Assembly (NCBI GenBank): GCA_910578805.1 | Contig: CAJTRS010000003.1 | Coordinates: forward strand, 56,739-82,808 | Length of the DNA: 26,070 nucleotides | From: an uncultured Muribaculaceae bacterium | Lineage (GTDB): Bacteria; Bacteroidota; Bacteroidia; Bacteroidales; Muribaculaceae | Direction of reading: 5' to 3' | Part shown: positions 15,161 to 23,465 of the stretch, one piece after another | How the letters are laid out: each line of letters begins with the position of its first letter | Numbering within the stretch: the first letter of the stretch is position 1 | Position numbers and translations under genes: made by a program | The notes under the pieces: model-generated | What the model was told of the DNA's origin: nothing | The model's database searches: none | What the model saw: the letters and a program-made list of their open reading frames with translations, nothing else

Positions 15161-15850
15161 ATGGACAGCATGTATGAAATATTGATGAGGCTTCCCCTTT
15201 TTCACGGAGTAAGCTACTCCCGGCTTTCGGAGGTGGTTGGTAACACAAAGTTCCATTTTCTGAAATATCTTAAAGGCGACCGCATAGTGGAAGCAGGCGA
15301 ACCATGCACCCACATTAAATTCATCATATCGGGAAGCGCAAGAGTGTCGATTGTCAATTCCGACGGACGCTTCAAAGTGTCACAGACCCTGTCAATGCCC
15401 GATGTCATAGCTCCGGAATATCTGTTCGGACGCGCCACACGCTATCCCATATCGGCCGTAGCATTGGAGCCTACAGGCTTATTACAAATAGAAAAACAGG
15501 AGTATGTGAAGATACTTAACTCCGATCCGGTGTTTCTGTTCAATATCCTCAACAATCTGTCGGTCAATGCACAGAAATCCGTAGAAGGTGTGCTCGCACT
15601 GACCACCGGCTCCTTGGAGGAGCGTATAGCATTCTGGATAGTGGCACTCACGCAGCGCGGAGGTACCGACATAGTGCTTTCGTGCCGGCAGCGCGACCTC
15701 TACTCACTTTTCGGCGTGCAGCGCTCATCGTTCATAGCCACACTCGAAAACATGAAAGCCCGCGGACTAATAGACTTCAACCAACACGAAATCTGCATAA
15801 AATCACGCGCCGAAATGGTATCTCTGCTCGCTTCCACCTCCGAAGACTGA
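15161..15850 (+). CDS. Crp/Fnr-family transcriptional regulator
   Basis: 229 residues. An N-terminal cyclic-nucleotide-binding-like domain (about 8-130) contains LPLFHGVSYSRLSEV, EAGEPCTHIKFIISG and a C-terminal dimerisation helix. The DNA-binding helix-turn-helix follows at about 178-205 (RQRDLYSLFGVQRSSFIATL). The Arg and Ser that contact cAMP in Crp are not evident, and there is no Fnr-type cysteine set, so the signal is unknown. Adjacent genes are plausible targets: a BASS transporter 85 bases upstream and the phosphoglycerol transferase 83 bases downstream. There is no Shine-Dalgarno; another ATG at 15155 is out of frame. Confidence 0.88.
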   Translation: MDSMYEILMRLPLFHGVSYSRLSEVVGNTKFHFLKYLKGDRIVEAGEPCTHIKFIISGSARVSIVNSDGRFKVSQTLSMPDVIAPEYLFGRATRYPISAVALEPTGLLQIEKQEYVKILNSDPVFLFNILNNLSVNAQKSVEGVLALTTGSLEERIAFWIVALTQRGGTDIVLSCRQRDLYSLFGVQRSSFIATLENMKARGLIDFNQHEICIKSRAEMVSLLASTSED

Positions 15851-15906
15851 CCTGAACAAGCAGTGATTTTTTATCCTGAATGTCGGAATTATTGGCCTAT
15901 TTTGTC

Positions 15907-15915
15907 TAATTTTGC
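15907..15915 (+). promoter_or_regulatory. Putative -7 promoter element for the LTA-synthase-like gene
   Basis: TAATTTTG(C) matches TAnnTTTG exactly, 19 bases before the ATG at 15934. No TTTG lies 19-21 bases upstream. It suggests separate transcription from the Crp-type gene. Confidence 0.45.
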
Positions 15916-15933
15916 GGTAAAATTTACTATACC

Positions 15934-18015
15934 ATGAAATTAACCGCAGGCGAAAAACTTTTCACCACCCTTTTCACCAAAATAATCCTGCTCACCGCAA
16001 TGGTGGGCGCGGCAGTCCGTATAGTCCTTCTCTGCAATGTTTCAGCTCCCGAAGGCACCGGATTCGGTCTTACAGACTATATGGCCACATTCTCATTAGG
16101 ACTGGTCAATGACATATGTGCCGCCACATTAGGATTCGTGTTCATGTGGCTCTATTGTGTGTCGATGATTCCGGGAAAATACCGCAAGGCACCGGCAGCA
16201 GCCATACTGGCTCTATTGTGCTTCACTCTGCTCTACCTCATTTGCTTCAACACTCAGCTTGAGGAGTTTAATCGCGGTCTCAACAGAGTTGTAAAAATCA
16301 TACTCGCCTACTGGATAGCCACATTCACGCTACGGCTTCTGTGCAAGCGCGTGAGAGAGCCATGGAGCCGCATATGGTTTGCCATAATACTATGTATATA
16401 TGTTATAACAATCTATTTCAACGCCGCAAGCGAGTACTTTTTCTGGGCCGAATTCAATGTGCGCTACAACTTCATAGCCGTGGATTATTTAGTATATACC
16501 AATGAAGTCGTAGGCAATATCATGGAGTCCTACTCCATAGTGCCGCTCATGATAGGCGTAGCGGCGGTAAGTGCCTTTACGGTATGGGCCCTTTTCCGAA
16601 ACGAGATACGCCGCTGCACCGACCTCTATGAATCACGGTGGAAACTCACCTGTAGCGCGGCCTATGTTGTACTGGCCGTTATGGCGGCATGGCTGCTGAA
16701 ATTCGACACACGGTTTCAACAGAGCGAAAATACCTATTACAACGAAGTGCAGGCCAACGGCGTATATAAGTTCTATCAGGCATTTCTGAAAAACGAGCTC
16801 GAATTTCCCCGCTTCTACCAAACCATTCCGCGCAACGAAGCCGAAGCAATAGTCCACGGCATCTACGGAAGTCAGGGTGAAAACACACGCCAAATATCGT
16901 CAGACACCACATACTCGCCACGCAATATCATACTGATCACCGTGGAGAGCATGAGCGCCGAATTCATGGCACGATACGGCAATACCGAAAGGCTCACCCC
17001 GGCTCTTGACTCGTTGAGCCGCGAATCGCTTACCTTTGACCGCACATTCGCCACCGGCAACCGCACGGTAAGAGGACTCGAAGCCGTGACACTCTCGCTA
17101 CCTCCATGCCCCGGACAAAGCATAGTGAAGCGCCCGGACAACACCGGACGGTCATCAACCGGACAGATTCTCCGCGACAAAGGCTACGACACATATTATT
17201 TCTACGGCGGAAACAGCTACTTCGACAATATGGGCAGCTTTTTCGGCAACAACGGATATACGGTGGTTGACTTAAAGGACTACACACCAGAGGAAATCAC
17301 ATTCAAGAACATTTGGGGAGTGTGTGACGAGGATTCCTACAACAAAGTGATAACCACACTCGACCGACGGCACGAATCGGCACGTGGCAATGCGCCGGTA
17401 TTTGCCCATGTGATGACCATAAGCAACCATCGGCCCTACACTTATCCCGACGGACGCATAAGTATCTCTCCCGAGACCAAGACACGCGCCGGCGGAGTGA
17501 TGTACACCGACTATGCTCTCGGCCGGTTCATCAACGAAGCGCGCCGCAGGCCGTGGGGCAAGGAGGCCGTATTCGTAATAGTGGCCGACCACTGTGCATC
17601 GAGTGCCGGAAAAACGGAACTGCCGCTTGAAAAGTACCACATTCCGGCCATGATCCACTCGCCCGGATTCATTACACCGGCATCGGTGGACAAGACTGTA
17701 TCGCAGATTGATATAATGCCTACTCTGTTTGCTCTGCTCGGCATGGATTACGATTCACGCTTCTTCGGCACCGATGTGCTTGCTGATGATTACTCTCCAC
17801 GCGCATTTCTGGCCACATACCAGGACCTGGGCTATCTGAGCGGCGACACACTCACAGTGCTTTCTCCCATGCAGCGCATACGCCAACTGCGCATAGAGCC
17901 CACCGGTGACAATCCGCTCAACACAGTACCTGTAACCGACATCGACTCCACCAAGGCCCGCCGGGCTACAGCCCTTTATCAGACCTCGGCACTCTGGAAT
18001 CGGCCACGCTTCTGA
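15934..18015 (+). CDS. LTA synthase family phosphoglycerol transferase (sulfatase/alkaline-phosphatase fold)
   Basis: 693 residues. Five membrane helices occupy about 10-260, and an extracytoplasmic sulfatase-type domain follows from about 330. Metal and nucleophile residues of the LtaS/OpgB group are present: Glu338 (TVESMS), nucleophilic Thr378 (TGNRT), His in SNHRPY, and Asp552-His553 (VADHC). Members move phosphoglycerol or phosphoethanolamine from lipids onto envelope glycans or lipids. Gram-negative Bacteroidetes have no lipoteichoic acid, so the acceptor here is unknown; OpgB-like or lipid A/glycan decoration is inference. It has its own -7 element and ends near the convergent fbaA terminator. 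Confidence 0.88.
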   Translation: MKLTAGEKLFTTLFTKIILLTAMVGAAVRIVLLCNVSAPEGTGFGLTDYMATFSLGLVNDICAATLGFVFMWLYCVSMIPGKYRKAPAAAILALLCFTLLYLICFNTQLEEFNRGLNRVVKIILAYWIATFTLRLLCKRVREPWSRIWFAIILCIYVITIYFNAASEYFFWAEFNVRYNFIAVDYLVYTNEVVGNIMESYSIVPLMIGVAAVSAFTVWALFRNEIRRCTDLYESRWKLTCSAAYVVLAVMAAWLLKFDTRFQQSENTYYNEVQANGVYKFYQAFLKNELEFPRFYQTIPRNEAEAIVHGIYGSQGENTRQISSDTTYSPRNIILITVESMSAEFMARYGNTERLTPALDSLSRESLTFDRTFATGNRTVRGLEAVTLSLPPCPGQSIVKRPDNTGRSSTGQILRDKGYDTYYFYGGNSYFDNMGSFFGNNGYTVVDLKDYTPEEITFKNIWGVCDEDSYNKVITTLDRRHESARGNAPVFAHVMTISNHRPYTYPDGRISISPETKTRAGGVMYTDYALGRFINEARRRPWGKEAVFVIVADHCASSAGKTELPLEKYHIPAMIHSPGFITPASVDKTVSQIDIMPTLFALLGMDYDSRFFGTDVLADDYSPRAFLATYQDLGYLSGDTLTVLSPMQRIRQLRIEPTGDNPLNTVPVTDIDSTKARRATALYQTSALWNRPRF

Positions 18016-18055
18016 AAACCCATTCCACAGAACCCACATCTTTGCTTCATTACGG

Positions 18056-18099
18056 AAAAAAGCTACGGCGCCATGCTCCGGTCAGGAGCGTGGCGCCGT
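18056..18099 (-). terminator. Rho-independent terminator of fbaA
   Basis: A 15-bp stem (18065-18079 with 18085-18099, one G-U pair) and five-base loop is followed, reading the minus strand, by six T's at 18056-18061. It starts about 34 bases after the fbaA stop. On the plus strand the hairpin has no T-run, so it terminates mainly fbaA. Confidence 0.85.
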
Positions 18100-18132
18100 T
18101 AAGCGTAGTTATGTTTGTGTCAGAGTGTGAAG

Positions 18133-19131
18133 TTATTCGGCCTTGCCGTTGCTTCCGAGCACGTTGACGATCTTGTGCTTGTAGAGTTTCTCCATTTCTT
18201 CGCGGGCAGGACCGAGATATTTGCGGGGGTCAAACTCACCGGGCTTGGTGGCAAACACCTTGCGCACGGCAGCAGTCATGGCCAGACGGCTGTCGGAGTC
18301 GATGTTTATCTTGCAAACGGCGCTCTTGGCAGCCTTGCGGAGCTCCTCTTCGGGGATACCGATGGCATCGGGCAATTTGCCGCCATACTGGTTGATTTCC
18401 TCAACATATTCCTGAGGAACTGAAGACGAACCGTGGAGCACGATGGGGAATCCGGGAAGTTTTTCCATAACGGCGTCAAGCACTTCAAATGCCAAGGGCG
18501 GGGGCACGAGACGGCCTTCGGCGTTGCGGGTGCACTGCTCGGGAGTGAACTTGTAAGCACCGTGCGAGGTACCGATAGAGATAGCGAGGCTGTCGCAGCC
18601 GGTGCGGGTAGCGAAGTCGATAACCTCTTCGGGATCGGTGTAAGTGTGGTGGTCGGAGGACACTTCATCTTCCACGCCGGCAAGCACACCGAGCTCGCCT
18701 TCTACAGTCACATCAAACTGATGAGCGTAATCCACTACTTTCTTTGTAAGAGCCACGTTTTCTTCATAGGGAAGGTGTGAACCGTCGATCATCACCGAAG
18801 AGAAACCGTTGTCAATACATGATTTGCAGAGTTCGAAGCTGTCACCGTGGTCGAGGTGAAGGCATATCTGGGGATTTTCCCAACCGAGTTCCTTGGCATA
18901 AGCCACGGCACCCTGAGCCATATAACGGAGAAGAGTAGCGTTGGCATAGTTGCGTGCACCCTTGGAAACCTGAAGGATCACAGGCGATTTTTCCTCAGCG
19001 GCAGCCTTGATAATAGCCTGAAGCTGCTCCATGTTGTTGAAGTTGAAAGCGGGCACTGCATAACCGCCCTTGATTGCCTTGGCAAACATCTCGCGGGTGT
19101 TAACCAAGCCTAACTCTTTGTAACTTACCAT
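18133..19131 (-). CDS. fbaA: Class II fructose-1,6-bisphosphate aldolase
   Basis: 332 residues, typical length. Cleaves or forms fructose 1,6-bisphosphate in glycolysis and gluconeogenesis using Zn2+. Visible site residues: LHLDHGD with Asp94 and zinc ligand His95, EGELG around 144-148, GTSHGAY with His190, and VLHGSSS with His233. The sequence is nearly the standard Bacteroides-type one (NTREMFAKAIKGGYAVPAFN). Single gene, with a -7 element about 50 bases upstream and a strong terminator downstream. Confidence 0.97.
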   Translation of the reverse strand: MVSYKELGLVNTREMFAKAIKGGYAVPAFNFNNMEQLQAIIKAAAEEKSPVILQVSKGARNYANATLLRYMAQGAVAYAKELGWENPQICLHLDHGDSFELCKSCIDNGFSSVMIDGSHLPYEENVALTKKVVDYAHQFDVTVEGELGVLAGVEDEVSSDHHTYTDPEEVIDFATRTGCDSLAISIGTSHGAYKFTPEQCTRNAEGRLVPPPLAFEVLDAVMEKLPGFPIVLHGSSSVPQEYVEEINQYGGKLPDAIGIPEEELRKAAKSAVCKINIDSDSRLAMTAAVRKVFATKPGEFDPRKYLGPAREEMEKLYKHKIVNVLGSNGKAE

Positions 19132-19180
19132 TTGACTTAATATTTTAGTGAATAAAATTATTTGTTTTGATATTACGAAT

Positions 19181-19189
19181 GCAAAGATA
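19181..19189 (-). promoter_or_regulatory. Putative -7 promoter element for fbaA
   Basis: Minus-strand TATCTTTG(C) matches TAnnTTTG exactly and lies about 50 bases before the fbaA ATG. The 125-base gap between fbaA and the FNT gene holds no other clear signal. No TTTG at the -33 distance. Confidence 0.5.
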
Positions 19190-19256
19190 GTAAATTAATT
19201 GCTAATTACGCCGTTATATCCACGGCTTATTTTTCAGGAGGATTTTTTTAATAATC

Positions 19257-20048
19257 TCATTTTCTGTCACCGTGCAAATGCACATAGGCGTTGACACAGC
19301 CCACAAAGAGCGCGCCGCCGGCTATATTGCCAAGAGTCGCCGGCACAAGATTAGCAAATACGAAATCGGACACCGTCACTGCCGCTCCTTCCATCATGCC
19401 TACGGGAATGAAAAACATATTGGCAATGGAGTGCTCATAGCCCAATGCGACAAAAGCCATAACCGGCAGGAAGCAGCCCAGGGCTTTTTCGAGCAGTGTA
19501 TGACCCGAAAGAGCAAGCCACACGGCCAGACACACGCACCAGTTGGCTCCGATGCCTTTTAAGAACACCGTGAACCACGGCATAGATACCTTGGCCTCAG
19601 CCATTCGCATTATGGCGCTGTGATAAGGATCCGAAGCCGTAAGTCCGGCCAGATACACCATGGCATAACCGAACAGCAGAGCACCGAAAAAGTTTCCAGA
19701 ATACACCAGACCCCAGTTGCGCAACACGGCGCCTACACCGAAATGCCTCTTCATATAGGCGGGCATCAACAGAGCATTGTTGCCGGTAAACAATTCCGCC
19801 CCGAGTACCACCACCAATATAAGCCCTATGGGAAACATTATTCCGCTCAGAAGGCGCTGCAGAGCAGGGTTGCCGGCGGTAATCTCAGGAAATCCGAAGC
19901 CCACGATAAGTGAAAGCACTCCGCCGAAAGCAATAAAACTGCCGGCCTGTACCGACTGCACAAGCAGTTTACGGGCCGGCATTGACACTTTGGCTCGCCC
20001 CACATCGATGGTGGCGGCGGTAATCTCCTGAGGGGTACGGATTTTCAT
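19257..20048 (-). CDS. Formate/nitrite transporter (FNT) family channel
   Basis: 263 residues from the ATG at 20048; an in-frame GTG three codons upstream is a weaker start. Six membrane helices with the FNT blocks: GAELFTGNNALL (about 83-94), GANWCVCLAVWLA around 165-177 and the signature YEHSIANMFFIPVG about 207-220, whose His is the central gating residue of FocA. Exports or imports formate, nitrite or similar small monocarboxylates across the inner membrane; formate is likeliest for a gut fermenter, but this is inference. Monocistronic in appearance; it lies 51 bases beyond the last gene of the ECF sigma operon, so read-through from there is possible. Confidence 0.9.
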   Translation of the reverse strand: MKIRTPQEITAATIDVGRAKVSMPARKLLVQSVQAGSFIAFGGVLSLIVGFGFPEITAGNPALQRLLSGIMFPIGLILVVVLGAELFTGNNALLMPAYMKRHFGVGAVLRNWGLVYSGNFFGALLFGYAMVYLAGLTASDPYHSAIMRMAEAKVSMPWFTVFLKGIGANWCVCLAVWLALSGHTLLEKALGCFLPVMAFVALGYEHSIANMFFIPVGMMEGAAVTVSDFVFANLVPATLGNIAGGALFVGCVNAYVHLHGDRK

Positions 20049-20068
20049 AATCGTCACTGTTTTACAAT

Positions 20069-20077
20069 GCGAATTTA
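20069..20077 (-). promoter_or_regulatory. Weak -7-like element before the FNT gene
   Basis: Minus-strand TAAATTCG(C) differs from TAnnTTTG by one base and ends 20 bases before the ATG at 20048. Weaker than the other sites; it would give the channel gene its own promoter. Confidence 0.25.
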
Positions 20078-20099
20078 CGAAAAATCCGTCATATACGCA

Positions 20100-20990
20100 C
20101 TAATAGTATAGTATCAGACCGCTCGAAAGCGGATTGAACCTGGGCTGCCCCGCTCCACGAAGCACACTGTTGGGCGACCACCGCACATACACATTCAGAC
20201 CGCCCCACACCCTCACCAAGCCTATGAGGTCAACACTGAAGCGTCGGTGACCGATGCGGTCGCTGTATTGCTCCGCCTTTTCACCCGAGGCGGTAATCCA
20301 TGTGGTGCGCAAGCTCGCATGGCTGCTGTAATTGAACACAGCTCCCACTCCGAGCAGACAGTAGTCACCGAACCAACGAAACGGCAGTCGTTGAGTCCAT
20401 ATCACGGGCACACCCATGCTGAACACTTTGAGCCGCGAACCTTCGGCCGAACTGATTCCATCGGGATAAGGGCCTATGGCGACTCCCCCGTCGCACGGTA
20501 TGAAACGTGAATCCGATGTGGATATACGGTAATTACGCCAATCCAGACCGAAACCCACCGACAGCACACTCGTGTTCCACGGCAAGCGATATTTAACGGC
20601 TATCATGTTGAGCCACGATATCTCAAGCGACTTACCCATTTCCGCGCCCATGCCTGCCGGCTGTCCGCAAGAATTTATCCACCCTATGCCGGGACCGCCC
20701 ATAGTGATATCCCAACGTAGATCAGATTTCCTGTTGACTGATAAAAGACCGCTCCATTTATGCGATTCCACCTTCACTGGATCGCTGAATTCCTTGTTGT
20801 ACTCCATACGCTCCGACACGTCCGAGGTGTCCTTATCGACAATGACATTAAATCCGAGAGGACTCTCGGTGATAACCACACGCTGAGGATCGACGACCGA
20901 CATCACCGTATCGGACGATGCCTGTATCTGCGCCATTACTGACAATACCGACATAGGCAACAGACCGCATAGTAATATTTTTCGTATCAT
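20100..20990 (-). CDS. Putative outer-membrane beta-barrel protein, second tandem paralog
   Basis: 296 residues with a signal peptide (MIRKILLCGLLPMSVLSVMAQ). After it comes DTVMSVVDPQRVVITES, then beta-strand-rich sequence ending in aromatic LSSGLILYY, as expected for a barrel. It shares three blocks with the gene just upstream: DTVxVVDxPxxVV[IV]T, a VPVxxTQR strand, and LNVYVRWSP near the end. Overall identity looks low, so the pair is an old duplication. Two cysteine positions occur (SCGQP and IPCDGG). No known function. Probably the last gene of the ECF sigma operon, with 27 bases to its neighbour. Confidence 0.72.
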   Translation of the reverse strand: MIRKILLCGLLPMSVLSVMAQIQASSDTVMSVVDPQRVVITESPLGFNVIVDKDTSDVSERMEYNKEFSDPVKVESHKWSGLLSVNRKSDLRWDITMGGPGIGWINSCGQPAGMGAEMGKSLEISWLNMIAVKYRLPWNTSVLSVGFGLDWRNYRISTSDSRFIPCDGGVAIGPYPDGISSAEGSRLKVFSMGVPVIWTQRLPFRWFGDYCLLGVGAVFNYSSHASLRTTWITASGEKAEQYSDRIGHRRFSVDLIGLVRVWGGLNVYVRWSPNSVLRGAGQPRFNPLSSGLILYY

Positions 20991-21017
20991 AATTTCTGAC
21001 TTTTTTTACGTTTTGAC

Positions 21018-21878
21018 TTAGAAACCGACTGAAAGACCGCAGGATATTGTATTGGTCACAGGGCCGAAACGGCGCTCGAACATCTTAACGGGCGACCACC
21101 TTACATACACACCGAGATTGCCGGCCGATCCGATCGTGAGCATCACATCGGGAGTCAGAAGCCGCTGATGCAGCCCATTGATCTTGCGGCTGTAAGTAAT
21201 ATCGCCGAGTTTATACGACATGGAGGCTGTGGTATAGAAATTGAAATTAGCCACTACAGCCAACTGGAATCCCCACGATTTATAGAAGCGCTGGGTGTAA
21301 GCCACCGGCACATGTATGGCCCACGAATTCACCCGCGACTCCACACTGCAAGCCCCTTCGGGCGCAGGTACAAGTCCGAGGCAATCGCCCTCCTTGACGG
21401 CAATGTGTCCGTCACCAACCATGAGTGTCTTTATTCCGAATCCCACTCCCACGCTGAATTCGGCTCTGCGACGGCGATAACCGTAGCCTATGACATGGTT
21501 CATACCGGCCTCCCACGATGTGCCCATCACCGACGGACCGCTCGTCCTGAACACCGCTCCGCCATAGAGCCCGCGCAGGGCGCTGACCTCTCCGGTCACT
21601 TTATTCCCCGCAGCAGGTTTTATCAGAAACGGGATATTGACCGGAATTTCGTGAGCCGATACAGAATCCGGCTCCACGGTATAGCGGTAATTAAGCTCAG
21701 GATCATTCTTTGACCCCTGTATCTCCACCATGGTCACAGATCCATTGTCGGTAACCACCACGCTTTTAGGATTATCCACCACTATCACCGTGTCTGGCTC
21801 CAATGCCTGCGCAGGTAGTGACAGCGACAATGCCGCCACAGCAAAAAACACTGATTTCCAATTCTTTTTCTTCATCAT
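21018..21878 (-). CDS. Putative outer-membrane beta-barrel protein, first tandem paralog
   Basis: 286 residues with a signal peptide (KKKNWKSVFFAVAALSL... ending AQA). The mature N-terminus has PDTVIVVDNPKSVVVTDNGS, and the middle shows repeated glycine/aromatic strands such as HVIGYGYRRRRAEFSVGVGF. NLGVYVRWSP and a C-terminal SCGLSVGF, ending in Phe as many outer-membrane barrels do, close it. It is a diverged paralog of the next gene. CLGLVPAPEGAC suggests a disulfide loop. Function unknown; context in an ECF sigma operon suggests an envelope-stress output or sensor. Confidence 0.72.
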   Translation of the reverse strand: MMKKKNWKSVFFAVAALSLSLPAQALEPDTVIVVDNPKSVVVTDNGSVTMVEIQGSKNDPELNYRYTVEPDSVSAHEIPVNIPFLIKPAAGNKVTGEVSALRGLYGGAVFRTSGPSVMGTSWEAGMNHVIGYGYRRRRAEFSVGVGFGIKTLMVGDGHIAVKEGDCLGLVPAPEGACSVESRVNSWAIHVPVAYTQRFYKSWGFQLAVVANFNFYTTASMSYKLGDITYSRKINGLHQRLLTPDVMLTIGSAGNLGVYVRWSPVKMFERRFGPVTNTISCGLSVGF

Positions 21879-21901
21879 ATTGTATTCTTATCTGTTTTCA
21901 T

Positions 21902-22354
21902 TTATTTTCCTTTGCCTATAAGCTTCCTGACATCGTCCACCGAAGCCTTTCCCTCAATATATATAAGCATTATTCTGTCGTCATTACGCAGATTGCCGTT
22001 AAGATAGAGAATATAGCGGTTAAGTCCTCCCGATTGCGGCAACACATAGAAACCGTAGTAGAGACCTCCCGAAGCATACCTGACCTCCTTGCTCACAGCT
22101 CCTGCTCCGTCGCGCGCCACAAGAGGTTCTATCTCCCTGGCAAGTTCGGGACGCGACGATATGGTGATCGCATGATAGAGCGACAGACTCACATCGCGGA
22201 GATTGCTCCGGGTCAGCAGAGTTTCCGTAGATTCGGGCAAGTCGCGGAACCTGCTGCCGAATGCGGAGGCTATGTTCAGCCCGTCCTGAGCACGCGCCAC
22301 CGACAACATCATCGCCAGAACCGTCGTGACGGCTATTATAATCAATCGTTTCAT
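21902..22354 (-). CDS. Small secreted protein, DUF6108/DUF4252-like
   Basis: 150 residues with a signal peptide (KRLIIIAVTTVLAMMLSVARAQ). The mature part has SAFGSRFRDLPEST, SLYHAITISS, GGLYYGFYVLP and a final MLIYIEGKASVDDVRKLIGK. This arrangement resembles the DUF6108/DUF4252 group often found in Bacteroidales operons with ECF sigma and anti-sigma genes. No catalytic motif is visible; function is unknown. It follows the anti-sigma gene by 35 bases and precedes the first barrel gene by 23. The family name is tentative. Confidence 0.65.
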   Translation of the reverse strand: MKRLIIIAVTTVLAMMLSVARAQDGLNIASAFGSRFRDLPESTETLLTRSNLRDVSLSLYHAITISSRPELAREIEPLVARDGAGAVSKEVRYASGGLYYGFYVLPQSGGLNRYILYLNGNLRNDDRIMLIYIEGKASVDDVRKLIGKGK

Positions 22355-22389
22355 ATATTGTATATCTTTATATTGTCACATTCATGTTT

Positions 22390-22854
22390 TCAGGATTCGG
22401 ACATAAGCCCCATCTGCTGCAATTCGCCGAATATCACCACATCGGCATCGGCGGCCGCCGCTCCGAATTCACTGAGATCTGTCTCTATGATATCCATAAC
22501 CTTCCGAGTGTCATCTATCCGGTGTCCGCCGCAATAAGCCATGGCCACAGACCCGTTGCCATTGGTCATCAACCCGGTTCCGATAGCAGCCAGTACGGCT
22601 ATAGAGGCTGCCGCGCCTATGGCGGGAAGCCACCGGCGGTCATGGCGGCGAAGAGTATCCGCCACACGGTCACCATGACCTGCAGCCAGGAATCCCATCA
22701 CAGCACGTGCCTCCTCCACATCATCTCCCGAAAGCGATGTATCGGCAAGCAGCACACGCAGGTGTACTTCCTGCTCCAATGTTGTGGAGCCGCTGAAATA
22801 CAATCCTATCAGCTCATGGACTTCATTTGCGGTACGGTCAATATCTGTGCTCAT
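22390..22854 (-). CDS. Putative anti-sigma factor (single-pass membrane protein)
   Basis: 154 residues from ATG at 22854; an ATG at 22878 would overlap the sigma gene by 23 bases. The N-terminal part (about 1-75) is charged and helical (NEVHELIGLYFSGSTTLEQ), resembling the cytoplasmic sigma-binding segment of Bacteroidetes anti-sigma factors. One membrane helix follows (WLPAIGAAASIAVLAAIGTG, about 76-95). The remainder would be periplasmic. TGATATG joins it to the sigma gene (stop, one base, start). No zinc HxxxCxxC motif is present. Role as anti-sigma is inferred from position, size and topology. Confidence 0.7.
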   Translation of the reverse strand: MSTDIDRTANEVHELIGLYFSGSTTLEQEVHLRVLLADTSLSGDDVEEARAVMGFLAAGHGDRVADTLRRHDRRWLPAIGAAASIAVLAAIGTGLMTNGNGSVAMAYCGGHRIDDTRKVMDIIETDLSEFGAAAADADVVIFGELQQMGLMSES

Positions 22855-22855
22855 A

Positions 22856-23365
22856 TCAAGGCATTGTTTTGTATTCACGGTAACAGTCCCTCACTTTGCA
22901 GCGGGCACGGCTCAGTATCACTCTCACATTGGCTTCCGTAAGCTCCATATCGGCCGCTATAGCCTCGATTTCGTAGCCATGACGGTCGCGCATATAGAGT
23001 ATGGTGCGCTCCCTTTCGGTCAGATGCCGGTGTATTATGTCGCTGACCCGGGTATAAAGGTCACCGGCATCGTCGGCAGAGTCATCAGCCTGCTGACGAC
23101 TTTCGAGCACATCGGTACCCACGCAGTCGCGACGGCGTCTGAGCGCATCGATGGCTGCATGGCGCACAGCCGTCACAGAAGCCCCTTCAGCATGTCTCTC
23201 GGTCGATATTTCACCCCGGTGACGCCACAGACGACAAAAAGCGTCCTGCAAGGCATCGGAAGCATCGGCCTGCGCACTATCGCCGAGGATAGAGCGCGCC
23301 GTAAGCATCAGACGCGGACGCATACGCAAGAATACCGTGGTGAGAATATCGAGCCTTCTGGCCAT
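22856..23365 (-). CDS. ECF-type RNA polymerase sigma factor
   Basis: 169 residues. Region 2 contains the core-binding segment SDALQDAFCRLWRHRGE (about 36-52), and region 4 the helix-turn-helix LTERERTILYMRDRHGYEIE (about 114-133) followed by ADMELTEANVRVILSRARCK. It lacks regions 1 and 3, as expected of ECF sigma factors. Directly followed by a membrane anti-sigma candidate and three exported proteins, which are likely its own regulon. The -7 element upstream is of the vegetative type, so first expression does not require this factor. Confidence 0.93.
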   Translation of the reverse strand: MARRLDILTTVFLRMRPRLMLTARSILGDSAQADASDALQDAFCRLWRHRGEISTERHAEGASVTAVRHAAIDALRRRRDCVGTDVLESRQQADDSADDAGDLYTRVSDIIHRHLTERERTILYMRDRHGYEIEAIAADMELTEANVRVILSRARCKVRDCYREYKTMP

Positions 23366-23380
23366 TGTTGAAACGTTTTT

Positions 23381-23389
23381 ACAAATATA
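23381..23389 (-). promoter_or_regulatory. Putative -7 promoter element for the ECF sigma operon
   Basis: Minus-strand TATATTTG(T) matches TAnnTTTG exactly, 16 bases before the sigma ATG at 23365. No TTTG at 19-21 bases upstream; a TTTG 7 bases upstream is too close to be a -33. Confidence 0.45.
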
Positions 23390-23465
23390 TACGCACCAAA
23401 CGTCAATTTATAACACGCCGGCAGATTTTTTTGCGGCAAAGGCCTCTTGAAACACTGCCCCACAC

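Noticed and set aside
19210..19230. Short GCCGT/ACGGC inverted repeat after the FNT gene as a terminator
   Set aside because: Only five base pairs and no T-run on the minus strand.
19233..19240. AGGAGGAT on the plus strand between fbaA and the FNT gene
   Set aside because: No plus-strand start codon or gene follows; both neighbouring genes are on the minus strand.
22384..22941. Plus-strand frames across the sigma/anti-sigma genes
   Set aside because: Antisense shadows; the minus-strand genes have sigma region 2 and 4 motifs and a tight TGATATG junction.
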